A stretch of DNA of 64,000 bases, from NCBI RefSeq assembly GCF_029910655.1, contig NZ_CP123897.1, positions 1,736,001-1,800,000 on the forward strand, in the 5' to 3' direction. Every line of letters starts with the position of its first letter. The stretch's first letter is position 1. The position numbers and the translations under genes are program-made. The notes beneath the pieces were generated by a model. That model made no database searches and was not told where the DNA came from. It was given only the letters and a program-made list of their open reading frames with translations. Positions 1 to 9,707 of the stretch are shown one piece after another. Source of the DNA: Methylomonas sp. UP202. GTDB lineage: Bacteria > Pseudomonadota > Gammaproteobacteria > Methylococcales > Methylomonadaceae.

Positions 1-1021
1 TATCGTCGGACAGCGGCAGCTGTTCGATAACTTTCGGTAACGGCATGTCCAGCAAGGCATCCAGGCCGGACAGCATGCCGACGAAGAAAAACAGCTCCCT
101 GTCCTGGCCGGTTTCCTGCGCCAGCAGTTCGCACAGCTTGGCGCGGACTAATACGTTTTGTAGAACCGAGGAGGGCTTGTCGCTTAGCGACGACAGCGTC
201 AGGATGTTGACCCAGCGTTTGACCTCGATCAACCCCAGGCAGACGATGGCGTGCTGAATCGATTCGATCTTGCGCGGCAACGCGAAAAACGCCGAATTGA
301 TGTAATGCAGCAGCTTAAAACTCAGACCGACATCTTGAGAGACGATGCGGCCGATCTCCGAAAACTCGACATCGGGCTGGTTGATGGCCGACATTAGCCG
401 GATAGCGGAGGCCTGGCTGACGCCGAGGCGCTTGCCTTCGACCAAATTGGGTTTGCTGAAGAAAAACCCCTGGAACAGTTCGCAGCCCCATTCCTTCAAC
501 GCTTGAAATTCCTCGTGGGTTTCGACTTTCTCGGCCAGTAGGCTCAGCCCGTAACCTTTGAGCTCGGTGATCAAGGCGTGGGATTTCTCGAGGCCGTCGG
601 CCATGACGTCCAGTTTGACGATGTCCGCGATTTCCAGCAACGGCCGCCATTCCGGCGTCAACACGAAGTCGTCCAGCGCGATGGTGTAGCCTAATTCGGA
701 CAGGGCCTTCAAATTGGCGACGATGGCGTCGTCGACCGCGACCGATTCCAGGACTTCGATGACGATGCGGTCCTTGGGCAAGTGTAGCGGTATGTTGTCC
801 AGCAAGTTCCGGCCGGTAAAGTTGATGAAGGCCTTATGCGGACCGACCAATTCGTTCAGGCCGATTTCCAGGATGGTGTCGGTAATGACTTGGCGGGTCG
901 CGTTGGCTGCCCCATCCTGTTGACTCAAATCGAAGTCCTTGCCCCGAAACAGAATTTCGTAAGCGAAGGTGCTTAAATCCCGGTCCAATATCGGCTGTCG
1001 GCCGATTAGAAAATCTGTCAT
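1..1021 (-). CDS. EAL-HDOD signalling protein (YuxH/CdgJ type), 3' end cut by window edge
   Basis: The gene reads leftward from an ATG at 1021 and runs off the left edge. The N-terminal part is an EAL domain: a YEIL motif near residue 22, FIN, an EVLE acidic motif, LDDF, VKLD, AEKVET and a QGFFFSKP end, so most metal- and c-di-GMP-binding positions of the family are present. An HDOD region follows from about residue 205 (vGLSFKLLHYINSA, then an IQHAI segment). EAL-HDOD proteins are c-di-GMP phosphodiesterases or degenerate adaptors in motility and surface signalling. Whether this one is active cannot be settled by eye. No signal peptide or membrane segment is seen, so it is likely cytoplasmic. 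Confidence 0.85.
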   Translation of the reverse strand, partial: MTDFLIGRQPILDRDLSTFAYEILFRGKDFDLSQQDGAANATRQVITDTILEIGLNELVGPHKAFINFTGRNLLDNIPLHLPKDRIVIEVLESVAVDDAIVANLKALSELGYTIALDDFVLTPEWRPLLEIADIVKLDVMADGLEKSHALITELKGYGLSLLAEKVETHEEFQALKEWGCELFQGFFFSKPNLVEGKRLGVSQASAIRLMSAINQPDVEFSEIGRIVSQDVGLSFKLLHYINSAFFALPRKIESIQHAIVCLGLIEVKRWVNILTLSSLSDKPSSVLQNVLVRAKLCELLAQETGQDRELFFFVGMLSGLDALLDMPLPKVIEQLPLSDD

Positions 1022-1140
1022 GCGTTGCGGCTCCCCCCGTGCATCCTCTATCATGAAGCTTGGTGGGGTTTTATACACGAGCGTGCCGCGCTCGTCGAGT
1101 GACCCGCCGATTCGGATTTCAACAACTTTGGGAGAACTCT

Positions 1141-1350
1141 ATGTCGGAAACAGCGTCTTTAGCGGTAACGGGTATGAAATGCGGCGGTTGCGAGAATAAC
1201 ATCGTCGGAAAACTGTCGGCGGTGCCGGGCGTGATAGCCGTAAAAGCCTCGCATACTGAAAAACGGGTGGACGTCGAGTACGATCCGACCCAGACCGACC
1301 TCGATGAAATCGAGGACACCATCGTCGAAGCCGGTTTCAAAGTCGAATAA
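1141..1350 (+). CDS. copZ: Small heavy-metal-associated (HMA) copper chaperone, CopZ-like
   Basis: A 69-residue single-domain protein with the metal-binding motif GMKCGGC near residue 11 and the usual ferredoxin-like pattern ending in EAGFKVE. Its length matches CopZ/Atx1-type chaperones, which carry Cu(I) in the cytoplasm and hand it to P1B-type ATPases. The ATG at 1141 is preceded by a GGGAGAA ribosome site; an in-frame upstream extension to 1060 lacks such a site. A copper ATPase starts 86 bases downstream on the same strand, which supports the copper role. The metal specificity itself is inferred from family and context. Confidence 0.88.
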   Translation: MSETASLAVTGMKCGGCENNIVGKLSAVPGVIAVKASHTEKRVDVEYDPTQTDLDEIEDTIVEAGFKVE

Positions 1351-1436
1351 ATCGCGATGCGCGCGTACCTGGCCAAGGTGCCGACCGCCGGTGCCAACGA
1401 TCAAGTCGCAACAACGGCAAATGCCGGGGATATTCA

Positions 1437-3674
1437 ATGACCACTGACCAAGTTCAAACCGCCGAAACCCGCCTGTCGATTCTGGGCATGCGTTGCGCGG
1501 GCTGTATTGCCGCCGTCGAAACCGCATTGCAACAAGTGCCGGGCGTCGAATCGGTCGCCGTTAATTTCGCCGACCATTCCGCGACCGTCACCGGCACCGC
1601 CGACCATGAAGCGATGAAGCGTTCGCTACGGGAAGCCGGCTACGACGCGGCGGTGATGGAAGGTCTGGAAGACCCGCGCGAGGAGGAAGAGCAGGAAGAA
1701 CGGCGCTATCTTGATTTGATGAACAAGGCCAAGGTCGCCGGTGCGCTGGGCGTGCCGCTGATGTTGGGCGCCCATATGGACTGGTTTCCGGCGATGGGTA
1801 CGGCCGCCGGCGCCGACTTTTGGTCCATCGTCGCCTTGCTGACGCTGGCGGTGATGTTTTATTCCGGCGGACATTTTTTCGTCAGCGCGGTGAAGCTGCT
1901 GCAAGTTCGGCAAAGCAATATGGACACGCTGATCGCGCTGGGTACCGGCTCGGCCTGGTTGTATTCTTGCGTCGTCATCGATTTTTCCGGGCAATTGCCG
2001 TCGTTGTCGGCGCACGCCTACTTCGAAGCCTCGGCGGTGATTTTGGCCTTCATCAATTTGGGCAGTGCCTTGGAAACCCGCGCGCGCGGTAAAACCTCCG
2101 CGGCGATCCGCGCCCTGATCGGTCTGCAACCGCGGACTGCCCGCGTGGTCCGCGACGGCGCCGAAATCGACGTGCCGATCGAGCAGGTCGGTTTGGGCGA
2201 AACCTTGCGGGTCAGGCCCGGAGAAAAAATTCCGGTGGACGGCGTGGTGCTGGAAGGCCATTCCAGCGTCGACGAAGCGATGTTGACCGGCGAGTCGATT
2301 CCGGTCGAAAAGCAGGTCGGTTCCAATGTGGCTTCCGGCACGATGAACTTGCACGGCAGCTTTTTGTTCAGCGCCACCCGAATCGGCCGGGATACCGCGC
2401 TAGCACAAATCATCCAAAGCGTGCGTCAGGCGCAGAACAGCAAGCCGGCCATCGCCAAGCTGGCGGACCGCATTTCGGCGGTATTCGTGCCGACCGTGGT
2501 CGGCATTTCCGCGTTCACCTTTTTGGTCTGGCTGATATTCGGACCGTCGCCGTCGTTGGGTTACGCCTTCGTCACCGCGATGACGGTGCTGGTCATCGCC
2601 TGTCCGTGCGCGCTGGGTTTGGCCACCCCGATTTCGGTGATGGTCGCGGTCGGCCGGGCGGCGCAAGCCGGAATTTTGATCCGGCGCGGCGAGGCCTTGC
2701 AGAGTGCCGGCAACATCAGTTGTCTGGTGTTGGACAAGACCGGCACCGTGACCACCGGCAAGCCGAGCTTGGCCGACGTGGTGGCGTTCGGGGAATATTC
2801 GGTCGAGCAAGTGTTGCAGCGCGCGGCCAGTCTGGAATCCGGTTCCGAGCATCCGTTGGCGGCGGCCATTTTGGCCGGCGCGGCCGATCGCGGCTTGACC
2901 CTGGATAAAGTCAGACGCTTTCAGGCGGTGGCCGGCCACGGCATCAGCGGCCGGATCGCGGATCGTCTCTGGTTGTTCGGCAACGCCGCGTTGATGGCGG
3001 AAAACGGCATTGACGACACGCCCTATCGGGAAAAAATGGCCGAACTGTCGGCCAAGGGGCAAACCGCGATGCTGTTGGCGGACGGGCAGACCGTCGCCGG
3101 CATCGTTGCCGTCGCCGACCCGATCAAGGCCGATTCGGCCGAAGCGGTGCGTCGGCTGCAAGCCGCCGGCGTCAGGGTGTTGATGGTGACCGGCGACAAC
3201 GAAATCACCGCCAAGGCCATCGCCGCGCAAGCCGGTATCGGCGAAGTTCGCGCTCAGGTTTTGCCGCAAGACAAGGCGGCCGTGGTGCAAGCCCTGCAAC
3301 AGCAAGGGGAAGTGGTCGGCATGGTCGGCGACGGTATCAACGATGCGCCGGCGCTGGCTCAGGCGGATGTCGGTCTGGCGATAGGCACCGGCACCGATGT
3401 CGCGATCGAAAGTGCCGACATCGTGTTGCTGCAAGGCTCGCTGCTCAAAGTGCCGGAAGCGATGGCTCTGTCGCGGCTGACCGTCACCAATATCCAGCAA
3501 AACCTGTTCGGCGCCTTTATCTACAACACGATAGGCATTCCGGTCGCGGCCGGGTTGTTGTACCCGCTGTTCGGCGTGTTGCTGAACCCGATGATAGCCG
3601 GCGCGGCGATGGCGATGTCGTCGGTCACCGTGGTCAGCAACGCCAACCGGCTGCGCTGGATGAAGTTGGAGTAA
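1437..3674 (+). CDS. copA: Copper-translocating P1B-type ATPase
   Basis: A 745-residue inner-membrane pump expected to export Cu(I) using ATP. One N-terminal HMA domain carries MRCAGC (around residue 19-24). The actuator TGES motif lies near residue 284, the membrane metal-site CPC near residue 390, the phosphorylated DKTGT near residue 433, the P1B-specific SEHP histidine-proline near residue 475, and the hinge GDGINDAP near residue 632. This is full length for a single-HMA CopA. A GGGGA ribosome site precedes the ATG. It forms a likely two-gene unit with the upstream chaperone. No CueR-type operator was recognised upstream. Confidence 0.95.
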   Translation: MTTDQVQTAETRLSILGMRCAGCIAAVETALQQVPGVESVAVNFADHSATVTGTADHEAMKRSLREAGYDAAVMEGLEDPREEEEQEERRYLDLMNKAKVAGALGVPLMLGAHMDWFPAMGTAAGADFWSIVALLTLAVMFYSGGHFFVSAVKLLQVRQSNMDTLIALGTGSAWLYSCVVIDFSGQLPSLSAHAYFEASAVILAFINLGSALETRARGKTSAAIRALIGLQPRTARVVRDGAEIDVPIEQVGLGETLRVRPGEKIPVDGVVLEGHSSVDEAMLTGESIPVEKQVGSNVASGTMNLHGSFLFSATRIGRDTALAQIIQSVRQAQNSKPAIAKLADRISAVFVPTVVGISAFTFLVWLIFGPSPSLGYAFVTAMTVLVIACPCALGLATPISVMVAVGRAAQAGILIRRGEALQSAGNISCLVLDKTGTVTTGKPSLADVVAFGEYSVEQVLQRAASLESGSEHPLAAAILAGAADRGLTLDKVRRFQAVAGHGISGRIADRLWLFGNAALMAENGIDDTPYREKMAELSAKGQTAMLLADGQTVAGIVAVADPIKADSAEAVRRLQAAGVRVLMVTGDNEITAKAIAAQAGIGEVRAQVLPQDKAAVVQALQQQGEVVGMVGDGINDAPALAQADVGLAIGTGTDVAIESADIVLLQGSLLKVPEAMALSRLTVTNIQQNLFGAFIYNTIGIPVAAGLLYPLFGVLLNPMIAGAAMAMSSVTVVSNANRLRWMKLE

Positions 3675-3686
3675 ACCAGGTCGCCG

Positions 3687-3704
3687 GCCGGAGCCGGCTC
3701 CGGC
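3687..3704. terminator. GC-rich 18-bp palindrome between convergent genes
   Basis: The perfect palindrome GCCGGAGCCGGCTCCGGC lies in the 36-base gap between the copA stop and the stop of the convergent chemoreceptor gene. It has no T run on either side, so it is at best an unconventional bidirectional terminator or an mRNA 3'-end stabiliser. Confidence 0.4.
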
Positions 3705-3710
3705 TAGCCG

Positions 3711-5327
3711 TTACAGCTTGAACTGCGAAATCGTGGTGCGTAGGTTGCCGGAAATCTGCTGCAGGGTACTGGCCTCACCGGCGGTTTGCTTGGCGTCGTC
3801 GGCGGTATTGGCGGTGACTTCGTTGATCGCGATGACGTTTTGATTAATGTGGTCGACGACCAGGGTTTGTTCGCGGACCGCGTTGGAGATGTGGGCGTTC
3901 ATTTCCGAGATTTGTTCAGCCATCCCGGAAATATTGTCCAGCAATACGCCGGTGTTTTCGATGACGGTGACGGTTTGCTTGGCTTGGTTTTGACTGTCGA
4001 ACATGGCTTTGACCGCTTCCCTGGAGCCGCCTTGCAAGCGTTCTATCATCGCCTGAATTTCGTGGGTCGAAGCCTGAGTGCGGCTGGCCAGGGTGCGGAC
4101 TTCATCGGCGACCACCGCGAAGCCGCGGCCTTGTTCGCCGGCCCTGGCGGCTTCGATCGCCGCGTTCAGCGCCAGTAGATTGGTCTGGTCGGCGATGCCC
4201 TGAATCACATCCAACACCGAACTGACGTTGACGCAGTCTTGCTCGACGTTGCCGATCACATGGCTGGCGCTATCGATGTAGGCCGACAACGCATGGATGG
4301 CTTGCACCGTCTCGGTAACGACGCGCTTGCCGTTGTTGGCGTCGGCGCTGCTTCTTTGCGCGGCTTGGGCGGCGCTGCCGGTGTTGCGGGACACTTCGGC
4401 GGCGGTCGATGACAGTTCGGTCACCGTGGTAGCCACCTGATCGGTACCCTGTTGCTGTTTGACCATGTCGAGTTGTACCCGTTCGGCCAATTGGCTCAGT
4501 CGGCTCGACGAGCCGGTGAGTTGTTCGGATTCTATCGCGACTTGCCGCATCATTGCGTGCAGCGTCGTTAAAAACTCGTTGAACAGATTTACAATCGTTC
4601 CGATCTCGTCCTCTCCGTCGTAGGGAATCCGCCGGGTCAGGTCGCCGCCGCCTTGTTTCAGGGCTTGCAACGACTGTCGCAATGCGGTCAGCGGCGGCTC
4701 GATTTTAAAATAGAGCATCAACAAGCAGATCACGACGAACATCAGCAAGGCGATCGAAAACGCGATGCGCGTGGTTCCGTAGTCGGTCAGCGTTTGGCCG
4801 AGCAACTGTTTGGAGCGGGCCACTTCGTCGTCTATCTGGGTGCTCAGGGTTTGCAGTTTTTCGGTCAGGCGGGCGGCCGAGTCGTCCAGCCCCGTGCCTG
4901 TGGCCTTCATCGTGGCGGTGCCGGCTTCGTTGCCGAACTTGATGTAGTCCCAACCCATTTTGACGCCGGTATCGTGCATGTTCTGGACATGCTCTTTCAA
5001 TACGTCTATTTGCGGCGCCAGATTGGGTTCGATTTGACGGGCTTTTTCCAAATTCTCCAGGGCCGAGCTTAGATTGTGCTTGGCCTCGGCGAAGCCGTCG
5101 TCGGAATGGGTCGCGCCGACGTCGGTCAGGAATTGCTGGATTTGCACGACATGAAAGCGAACGTGCGACAACGCGTCGGAAACGTCCTGCTTGCGGGTAG
5201 CTTCCGCCAGCGTGCGATCGATCGATTGAAAGGCCTGCCACAGCGAAACCACGAACAGCAGATTGGCTAAGGCGAGTATCGAGGCGATGGAAATCAGATA
5301 CGATTTGATGGAGGTCGATTTAAACAT
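3711..5327 (-). CDS. Methyl-accepting chemotaxis protein
   Basis: A 538-residue transmembrane chemoreceptor. TM1 spans about residues 10-32, a mostly helical periplasmic domain about 33-185, and TM2 about 188-208. A HAMP domain follows (about 208-262), then a cytoplasmic signalling domain whose hairpin tip reads QTNLLALNAAIEAARAGEQG, followed by GFAVVADEVRTLA. Such proteins control CheA. The ligand is unknown: the periplasmic domain looks like a four-helix bundle and no named sensor motif was seen. It is the last gene of the leftward porin-cytochrome-HAMP-MCP series, 96 bases after the HAMP gene, which suggests sensing linked to that redox module. Confidence 0.92.
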   Translation of the reverse strand: MFKSTSIKSYLISIASILALANLLFVVSLWQAFQSIDRTLAEATRKQDVSDALSHVRFHVVQIQQFLTDVGATHSDDGFAEAKHNLSSALENLEKARQIEPNLAPQIDVLKEHVQNMHDTGVKMGWDYIKFGNEAGTATMKATGTGLDDSAARLTEKLQTLSTQIDDEVARSKQLLGQTLTDYGTTRIAFSIALLMFVVICLLMLYFKIEPPLTALRQSLQALKQGGGDLTRRIPYDGEDEIGTIVNLFNEFLTTLHAMMRQVAIESEQLTGSSSRLSQLAERVQLDMVKQQQGTDQVATTVTELSSTAAEVSRNTGSAAQAAQRSSADANNGKRVVTETVQAIHALSAYIDSASHVIGNVEQDCVNVSSVLDVIQGIADQTNLLALNAAIEAARAGEQGRGFAVVADEVRTLASRTQASTHEIQAMIERLQGGSREAVKAMFDSQNQAKQTVTVIENTGVLLDNISGMAEQISEMNAHISNAVREQTLVVDHINQNVIAINEVTANTADDAKQTAGEASTLQQISGNLRTTISQFKL

Positions 5328-5423
5328 TAAGTGGGTAAGTGATTTTGAGTGGGTTAAACGGGTTGTTTCGGCGCATGGCGAGTTCTAAGGTAGCCGATTG
5401 CTGAAGGCCGGCCGCATACGAAC

Positions 5424-5999
5424 TTATAATTTTTCCAATTCGTCGGCCAACTTTGCCAGCGAGGCGAGGGCGTCTTGCTGGCTTTTCGACAACGTTTCGG
5501 GGTTTTCCGCGACGCAGCGCTCGATTTGCCGGCGTTGCTCGGCAATCAGATGCAGGCGCCGTTCACGGCTGCCGCGCAGTTTGCCGACCATGTCGCTGAA
5601 CGCGCCGGCCAGTTCCTGCAATTGGTCGTTTTCCCTCAGCTGAGTGACGGTGTCCAGATTGCCGTCTCCGACTTCCCGGCACAAGGTCTCGAAACGGTAC
5701 AACGGCCCCGCGATCTTGTGCGACGCGTACAGCACGCCACCGACCGCAATCCCGCCGGCCAGCAAAATAGCCACCACGTTGCCGATCAAAATCGATACGC
5801 CCAGGCGCTCGGCGGCGTTGACGATACTGACGTGCGCCGATTGCGCTTGTGCCTGCAAATCGCCGCCGGTCATCCAGTAAATCAGGAGCGCCGAGCACAA
5901 GCCGGCCAACAATATCAGCGCGAACACGCCGAGGATGAATCGACCCTGGAACGCTTTTTTAATGAAAACGCGGCTGCGTTTGGATTCGGTGTTGTTCAT
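5424..5999 (-). CDS. HAMP-domain membrane protein without output domain
   Basis: A 191-residue protein. A basic N-terminus is followed by TM1 (about residues 18-40), a short periplasmic loop, TM2 (about 62-85), and a HAMP-like region with IAGPLYRFE, then ENDQLQELAGAF. A C-terminal coiled coil follows (about 130-190). No methyl-accepting, kinase or cyclase domain is attached. The ATG at 5999 places it 11 bases after the cytochrome gene; an in-frame upstream start at 6038 would overlap that gene and is less likely. It probably relays or tunes signalling together with the adjacent chemoreceptor, but its function is not established. Confidence 0.75.
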   Translation of the reverse strand: MNNTESKRSRVFIKKAFQGRFILGVFALILLAGLCSALLIYWMTGGDLQAQAQSAHVSIVNAAERLGVSILIGNVVAILLAGGIAVGGVLYASHKIAGPLYRFETLCREVGDGNLDTVTQLRENDQLQELAGAFSDMVGKLRGSRERRLHLIAEQRRQIERCVAENPETLSKSQQDALASLAKLADELEKL

Positions 6000-6010
6000 T
6001 TTCGGAAACC

Positions 6011-6514
6011 TTAGTTGACGTTGTGACAGGTTAGGCAAAGCTCGCCGTCGCTATTGTTGCGGCGTAATAAAAAGCTTTTTTTCAAGCGTTCGGCGTTCAT
6101 CAGCTTGTCCATGAAACTGTGACTGGCTTGCGGCCGATCGCTATCCAACCTGCCGTGGGTGTAATGGCAGGTCAGGCAAGTCATATCGTGTTCTTCGTTC
6201 AGAGGCAGGTCGGCCGGTACCGGGAAATCGATGTTCAAACCGACTTTATGGCCTTGATTAGGGTTGTGGCAAGAGGAACACATCGCCACCCCGTCCTTGG
6301 CGAAAGCCGCCAGATCCACCGTGTGATTCTTGGTGGTGAGTATCCCGTCATCCTTGATGTCGGCGGCGGTGTTATGACATTCGCCGCAACCGGATTGCGG
6401 CGTTTGCCGGGAGATTTCGTGCGGATTTTCGGCGGCGGTACGGGCGCCGCCGACGAACAGCAGCATCGCTAGGCCGCCGCCAATTACCATACTTTGTATC
6501 AGACGCTTTTTCAT
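6011..6514 (-). CDS. Periplasmic tetraheme c-type cytochrome (doubled-CXXCH family)
   Basis: A 167-residue secreted protein. The signal peptide spans about residues 1-27 (MKKRLIQS start, GGARTAA end). Four CXXCH haem sites follow: CGECH near 43, CSSCH near 79, CLTCH near 113 and CLTCH close to the C-terminus. Additional His residues (HEI, NHT, EEH, YTH) could serve as distal ligands. It should carry electrons in the periplasm. Its ATG lies two bases after the porin stop, so the two are almost certainly co-transcribed. Partners are unknown; the pairing with an outer-membrane porin hints at electron exchange across or near the outer membrane, which is inference. Confidence 0.88.
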   Translation of the reverse strand: MKKRLIQSMVIGGGLAMLLFVGGARTAAENPHEISRQTPQSGCGECHNTAADIKDDGILTTKNHTVDLAAFAKDGVAMCSSCHNPNQGHKVGLNIDFPVPADLPLNEEHDMTCLTCHYTHGRLDSDRPQASHSFMDKLMNAERLKKSFLLRRNNSDGELCLTCHNVN

Positions 6515-6516
6515 GG

Positions 6517-7950
6517 CTAGAAAGACATCACGATTTGGGCGATACCCAGGCGGCGGTCGAAGTAACGCTCGTAGGTGCGAGTGCCCAACGAATCGTCGTA
6601 CTCGAACTTGATCCGCAAGTGATCGCTGAATTTGTAATTGAAGCCCAGCGTCAGCATCGACAAATCGTTGACGGCGACGGTACTGCCGTCGAAATCCAAA
6701 GCCAGGTCTTGCGACGGCTGCCAGCGGCTATAGCGGGCAAACAGCGTGACCGGCTGCTTGACTAGCCTTTCCAGGTCGGCGGTTAATGTGGAGTGGTAAC
6801 CCAGTTGGTGGCCCTTGCCGAACGGGTTTTGATCCGGATTGGGCACGATGTTGCCGCCGCTATCCAAAAATACCTGTTGATGAGCATTCAGCAGCATGAA
6901 TTCGTTTTGCAAGCGCCACGGACCGTAGCCTATGCTCAAATCCGCACCGTAAACGGTGTTGCGGATGCGATTTTCGCCGTCGAGTTCGCTAAGGTGGGAT
7001 ACGCCGAGTTCGATGCCTTCCGGGTTGGCGCTGTGGATTTTGTAGGTATTTTGCCCCAAGGCCAGACCCAAGCGCCCACCGATCGCGTGACCGTCGTTGG
7101 CGTACAGCGCATCGGTCCAGAACACCGAATAATTGAACCAGTCGAAACTGCCGTAGGACCTTACGCCGTCGGCGTTGTAACTGCCCAATTGCATGCGCGA
7201 GGTTGTTAACGGGGCAGTGACGGTGATTCGATCTTTGTTGGCGAAGTTTTGGTAGTCGCTGCCGAAGGGCAAGTCGAAGCGGCCGGCCTGAATATGCAGG
7301 CCTTTGTTGTTGAAGATGCGGCCGCGCGGAGGGATGCGGTCGTTAAATAAATGGTAGTCGACCAACGCGACGGCGATGCCGGCTGTGGTGTTGCCGCCGC
7401 TTAATCCACCAGCCAGACTATTGCCGCAAAAGACCGCTGCTGGTGCACCGTAATCTGCGTTGGACGAATTGCCACACAGTACCAAGGCCGAGCTGGCACC
7501 GAAATGGTCGTTGTGCACATAATCCAAATCCAGTTCCACCGAGCCGACGCTAAAGGTCTGGTCGGTGGAATTGCCGGTCTTGGCGTTGATGTCGAAAAAT
7601 CCGCTGATTTCCAGGCCGCTGGCCGATGCGGCTTGGCGGAGTTCGCTGAATTTTTTATCCAGAGCCTGCAACTTGCGGGCAACCGAGCCATCGTCGCCGG
7701 CGGGAGCCGGCTTAGCGGCCGCAACCGGGGGTGGCGGCACTGGTAGCCCTGGTGCGGTGGCGACCGGCGGCGCGCGTTCTTGCTCGAGTTGCTTAATGCG
7801 AGCCTCGAGTTGTTCGATCTTTTGATCTTTTTCCTTGAGCATGGTCTGCACAATTCGGCGGATGTGCTCGTCATCGGCTGGAGCCGCGATGGCCGATGTG
7901 GGCGCGGCGCTGAGTACTACCACCGATAACAACGATAAACTTCGACGCAT
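6517..7950 (-). CDS. Outer-membrane porin with N-terminal periplasmic coiled coil
   Basis: A 477-residue protein. A signal peptide (MRRSLSLL start, cleaved after about AIAA) precedes a charged coiled coil (about residues 27-60), a proline/alanine-rich linker, and a second heptad stretch ending at about residue 115. The rest shows alternating beta-strand patterns with aromatic girdles and ends in VMSF, the terminal Phe typical of outer-membrane barrels. The architecture resembles OprP/DcaP-type porins with a trimerising coil. The ATG at 7950 gives a clean signal peptide; in-frame codons up to 8091 would bury it. First gene of the porin-cytochrome-HAMP-MCP operon. Substrate unknown. Confidence 0.82.
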   Translation of the reverse strand: MRRSLSLLSVVVLSAAPTSAIAAPADDEHIRRIVQTMLKEKDQKIEQLEARIKQLEQERAPPVATAPGLPVPPPPVAAAKPAPAGDDGSVARKLQALDKKFSELRQAASASGLEISGFFDINAKTGNSTDQTFSVGSVELDLDYVHNDHFGASSALVLCGNSSNADYGAPAAVFCGNSLAGGLSGGNTTAGIAVALVDYHLFNDRIPPRGRIFNNKGLHIQAGRFDLPFGSDYQNFANKDRITVTAPLTTSRMQLGSYNADGVRSYGSFDWFNYSVFWTDALYANDGHAIGGRLGLALGQNTYKIHSANPEGIELGVSHLSELDGENRIRNTVYGADLSIGYGPWRLQNEFMLLNAHQQVFLDSGGNIVPNPDQNPFGKGHQLGYHSTLTADLERLVKQPVTLFARYSRWQPSQDLALDFDGSTVAVNDLSMLTLGFNYKFSDHLRIKFEYDDSLGTRTYERYFDRRLGIAQIVMSF

Positions 7951-8369
7951 ATACAGGTTTGAATATCTGAGTTTGGAAATTAACCGGACTGTCATGTCGA
8001 AAATCAGCCTAGTCGGTTTTTTTGTGAATACAACCAAGTGATCTGCAGGGAAAATGTGCGCAAAAATCCGCGTGGCTTGAGCCGCACGCATGCATAGTCT
8101 CGGTGAATTTAGGAATTCCTCCTAGTTGCGGATATTTTTAGGCGTTAGTCGGTTTTCCGCCGGTTTTGACAAGCCAAGCGCGTTGGCAAGACACTCGCGC
8201 ATATCCGGCGATTGAGAACACTCGTGTCGACGAGGCTCGCCGGCTAATCGGCGCCACCTTTCTGGCTGTAATGTGCTGGCGTGATGCTGGCTTGGAGATT
8301 GGACCGTGCGGGCCGGGTTTGTTTGAAGCCGCTAAGCGTTTAGCTGAAAGCGAAGAGGACAGGTCGGAT
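7951..8369. other. Intergenic stretch between porin operon and chrA
   Basis: About 420 bases that should hold the porin-operon promoter, directly upstream of 7950 where the DNA becomes AT-rich. Open frames crossing 8138-8473 on both strands have no ribosome site and no recognisable protein pattern and overlap the chrA 3' end. I see no RNA gene or repeat. Confidence 0.5.
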
Positions 8370-9707
8370 TCAGCCCCCCAGGCATCGCCATCCGGCACCC
8401 AGCAGCGCCGCCGCGACAATAACCGGGATGACGCCCAGGCGGTATCGGCCGAGCGCCAGTAGTGAAGCCGCACTCAGTGATACCGCAAAGCCGTCGATAG
8501 GGCCGTCCCAGCCGTTCGGCCAGCCGACGTGGTAGGCGAAAAATACCGCCAAGTCTACGATGACGCCGACCACGGCGGCGGTGACCGCCGTCAGCGGCGC
8601 CGTGAATCCGACATTGCCGTGGCTGGTTTCGATCAGTGGCCCGCCGGCCAGGATGAACAAAAAACTGGGCAGAAAGGTAAAGTAGGTAACGACGGTCGCC
8701 GCCAGCGCGCCAGCCGCGAACAAGCGTTCCGGTCCGAATAGCGCCTGGCCCCAACCAGCCACGAAGCCGACAAAGGTATTGACCATGATCAGCGGTCCCG
8801 GCGTGGTTTCGCCGAGTGCCAGCGCGTCCATCATTTGTTGAGCGCTCAGCCAGCGAAATTCCTCGACCGCGCCCTGATACACATAGGGTAGAACCGCATA
8901 GGCGCCACCGAAAGTCAGCAACGCGGCTTTGGTAAAGAACCAGCCCATTTGCGTCAGCGCGCCGTTCCAGCCGAATAGCAACCAAAGCAGCCCCAACGCG
9001 CCGGCCCACAGCAAACCGCCGACCGCCGACAGTTTAACCAGGCGCGGCCAACTGAAAAGCGCGTGCGTCGGTATCGGTGTCGCGTCGTCGATCAGCGCCG
9101 GACCGAAATCGGCGCGGGGTTTGCCGCGACCGCCGCCGACCGCGAAAACCTGCGGAGCGAGCTTGCCGCCTACCGCGCCAATCAGCGCGGCGCCGATTAG
9201 GATCAAAGGAAACGGTGCCCGCAGCAAAAAGATCGCGCCGAAGGCGGCGGCGGCCAGTGCCGCTAGCCAGCGGTTTTGCAAAATCCGCGAACCGATCCGG
9301 TAAGCAGCAAACCAGACGATCGCGGTGACCGCAGGCTTGACGCCGTAAAGCAAAGCAGTCACCGCCGACAGATCGCCGAAACTCAAATACAACCAGCCCA
9401 GAACGATCAGCATCAACATGGCCGGCAGAAAGAACAAGCTACCGGCGACCAAGGCCCCAGGCGTTTTATGCAGCAGCCAACCCAGATAGGTTGCCAGTTG
9501 CTGGGCCTCCGGCCCCGGCAATACCATGCAAAAGTTCAGCGCGTGCAGAAAGCGGCGCTCGCTGATCCAGCGGCGCCGCTCGACCAGTTCCCGGTGCATG
9601 ATCGCGATCTGTCCGGCCGGGCCGCCGAAGCTGATCAAGCCCAGCTTTAGCCAGAATCGGCAGGCTTCGCTAAAACTGGGGTGCGGCGGGGGCAGGGTTG
9701 GTGGCAT
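8370..9707 (-). CDS. chrA: Chromate-transporter (CHR) family protein
   Basis: A 445-residue membrane protein made of two homologous CHR halves. The first carries GLISFGGPAGQIA and LPGPEAQQLATYLG; the second carries LLTFGGAYAVLPYVYQ and ETTPGPLIMVNTF. The paired FGG and PGP motifs define the family, whose characterised members expel chromate from the cytoplasm; many relatives have unknown anion substrates. The ATG at 9707 begins directly before the conserved domain. The frame stays open upstream to 9905 through a poly-G tract, but that extension has no family resemblance. It stands alone, divergent from the TonB receptor. Confidence 0.88.
   Translation of the reverse strand: MPPTLPPPHPSFSEACRFWLKLGLISFGGPAGQIAIMHRELVERRRWISERRFLHALNFCMVLPGPEAQQLATYLGWLLHKTPGALVAGSLFFLPAMLMLIVLGWLYLSFGDLSAVTALLYGVKPAVTAIVWFAAYRIGSRILQNRWLAALAAAAFGAIFLLRAPFPLILIGAALIGAVGGKLAPQVFAVGGGRGKPRADFGPALIDDATPIPTHALFSWPRLVKLSAVGGLLWAGALGLLWLLFGWNGALTQMGWFFTKAALLTFGGAYAVLPYVYQGAVEEFRWLSAQQMMDALALGETTPGPLIMVNTFVGFVAGWGQALFGPERLFAAGALAATVVTYFTFLPSFLFILAGGPLIETSHGNVGFTAPLTAVTAAVVGVIVDLAVFFAYHVGWPNGWDGPIDGFAVSLSAASLLALGRYRLGVIPVIVAAALLGAGWRCLGG

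Noticed and set aside
8138-8473. Open frames on both strands between the porin operon and chrA (98-111 codons)
   Set aside because: They overlap the chrA 3' end, have no ribosome site and show no domain pattern; they look like frame shadows of GC-rich sequence.
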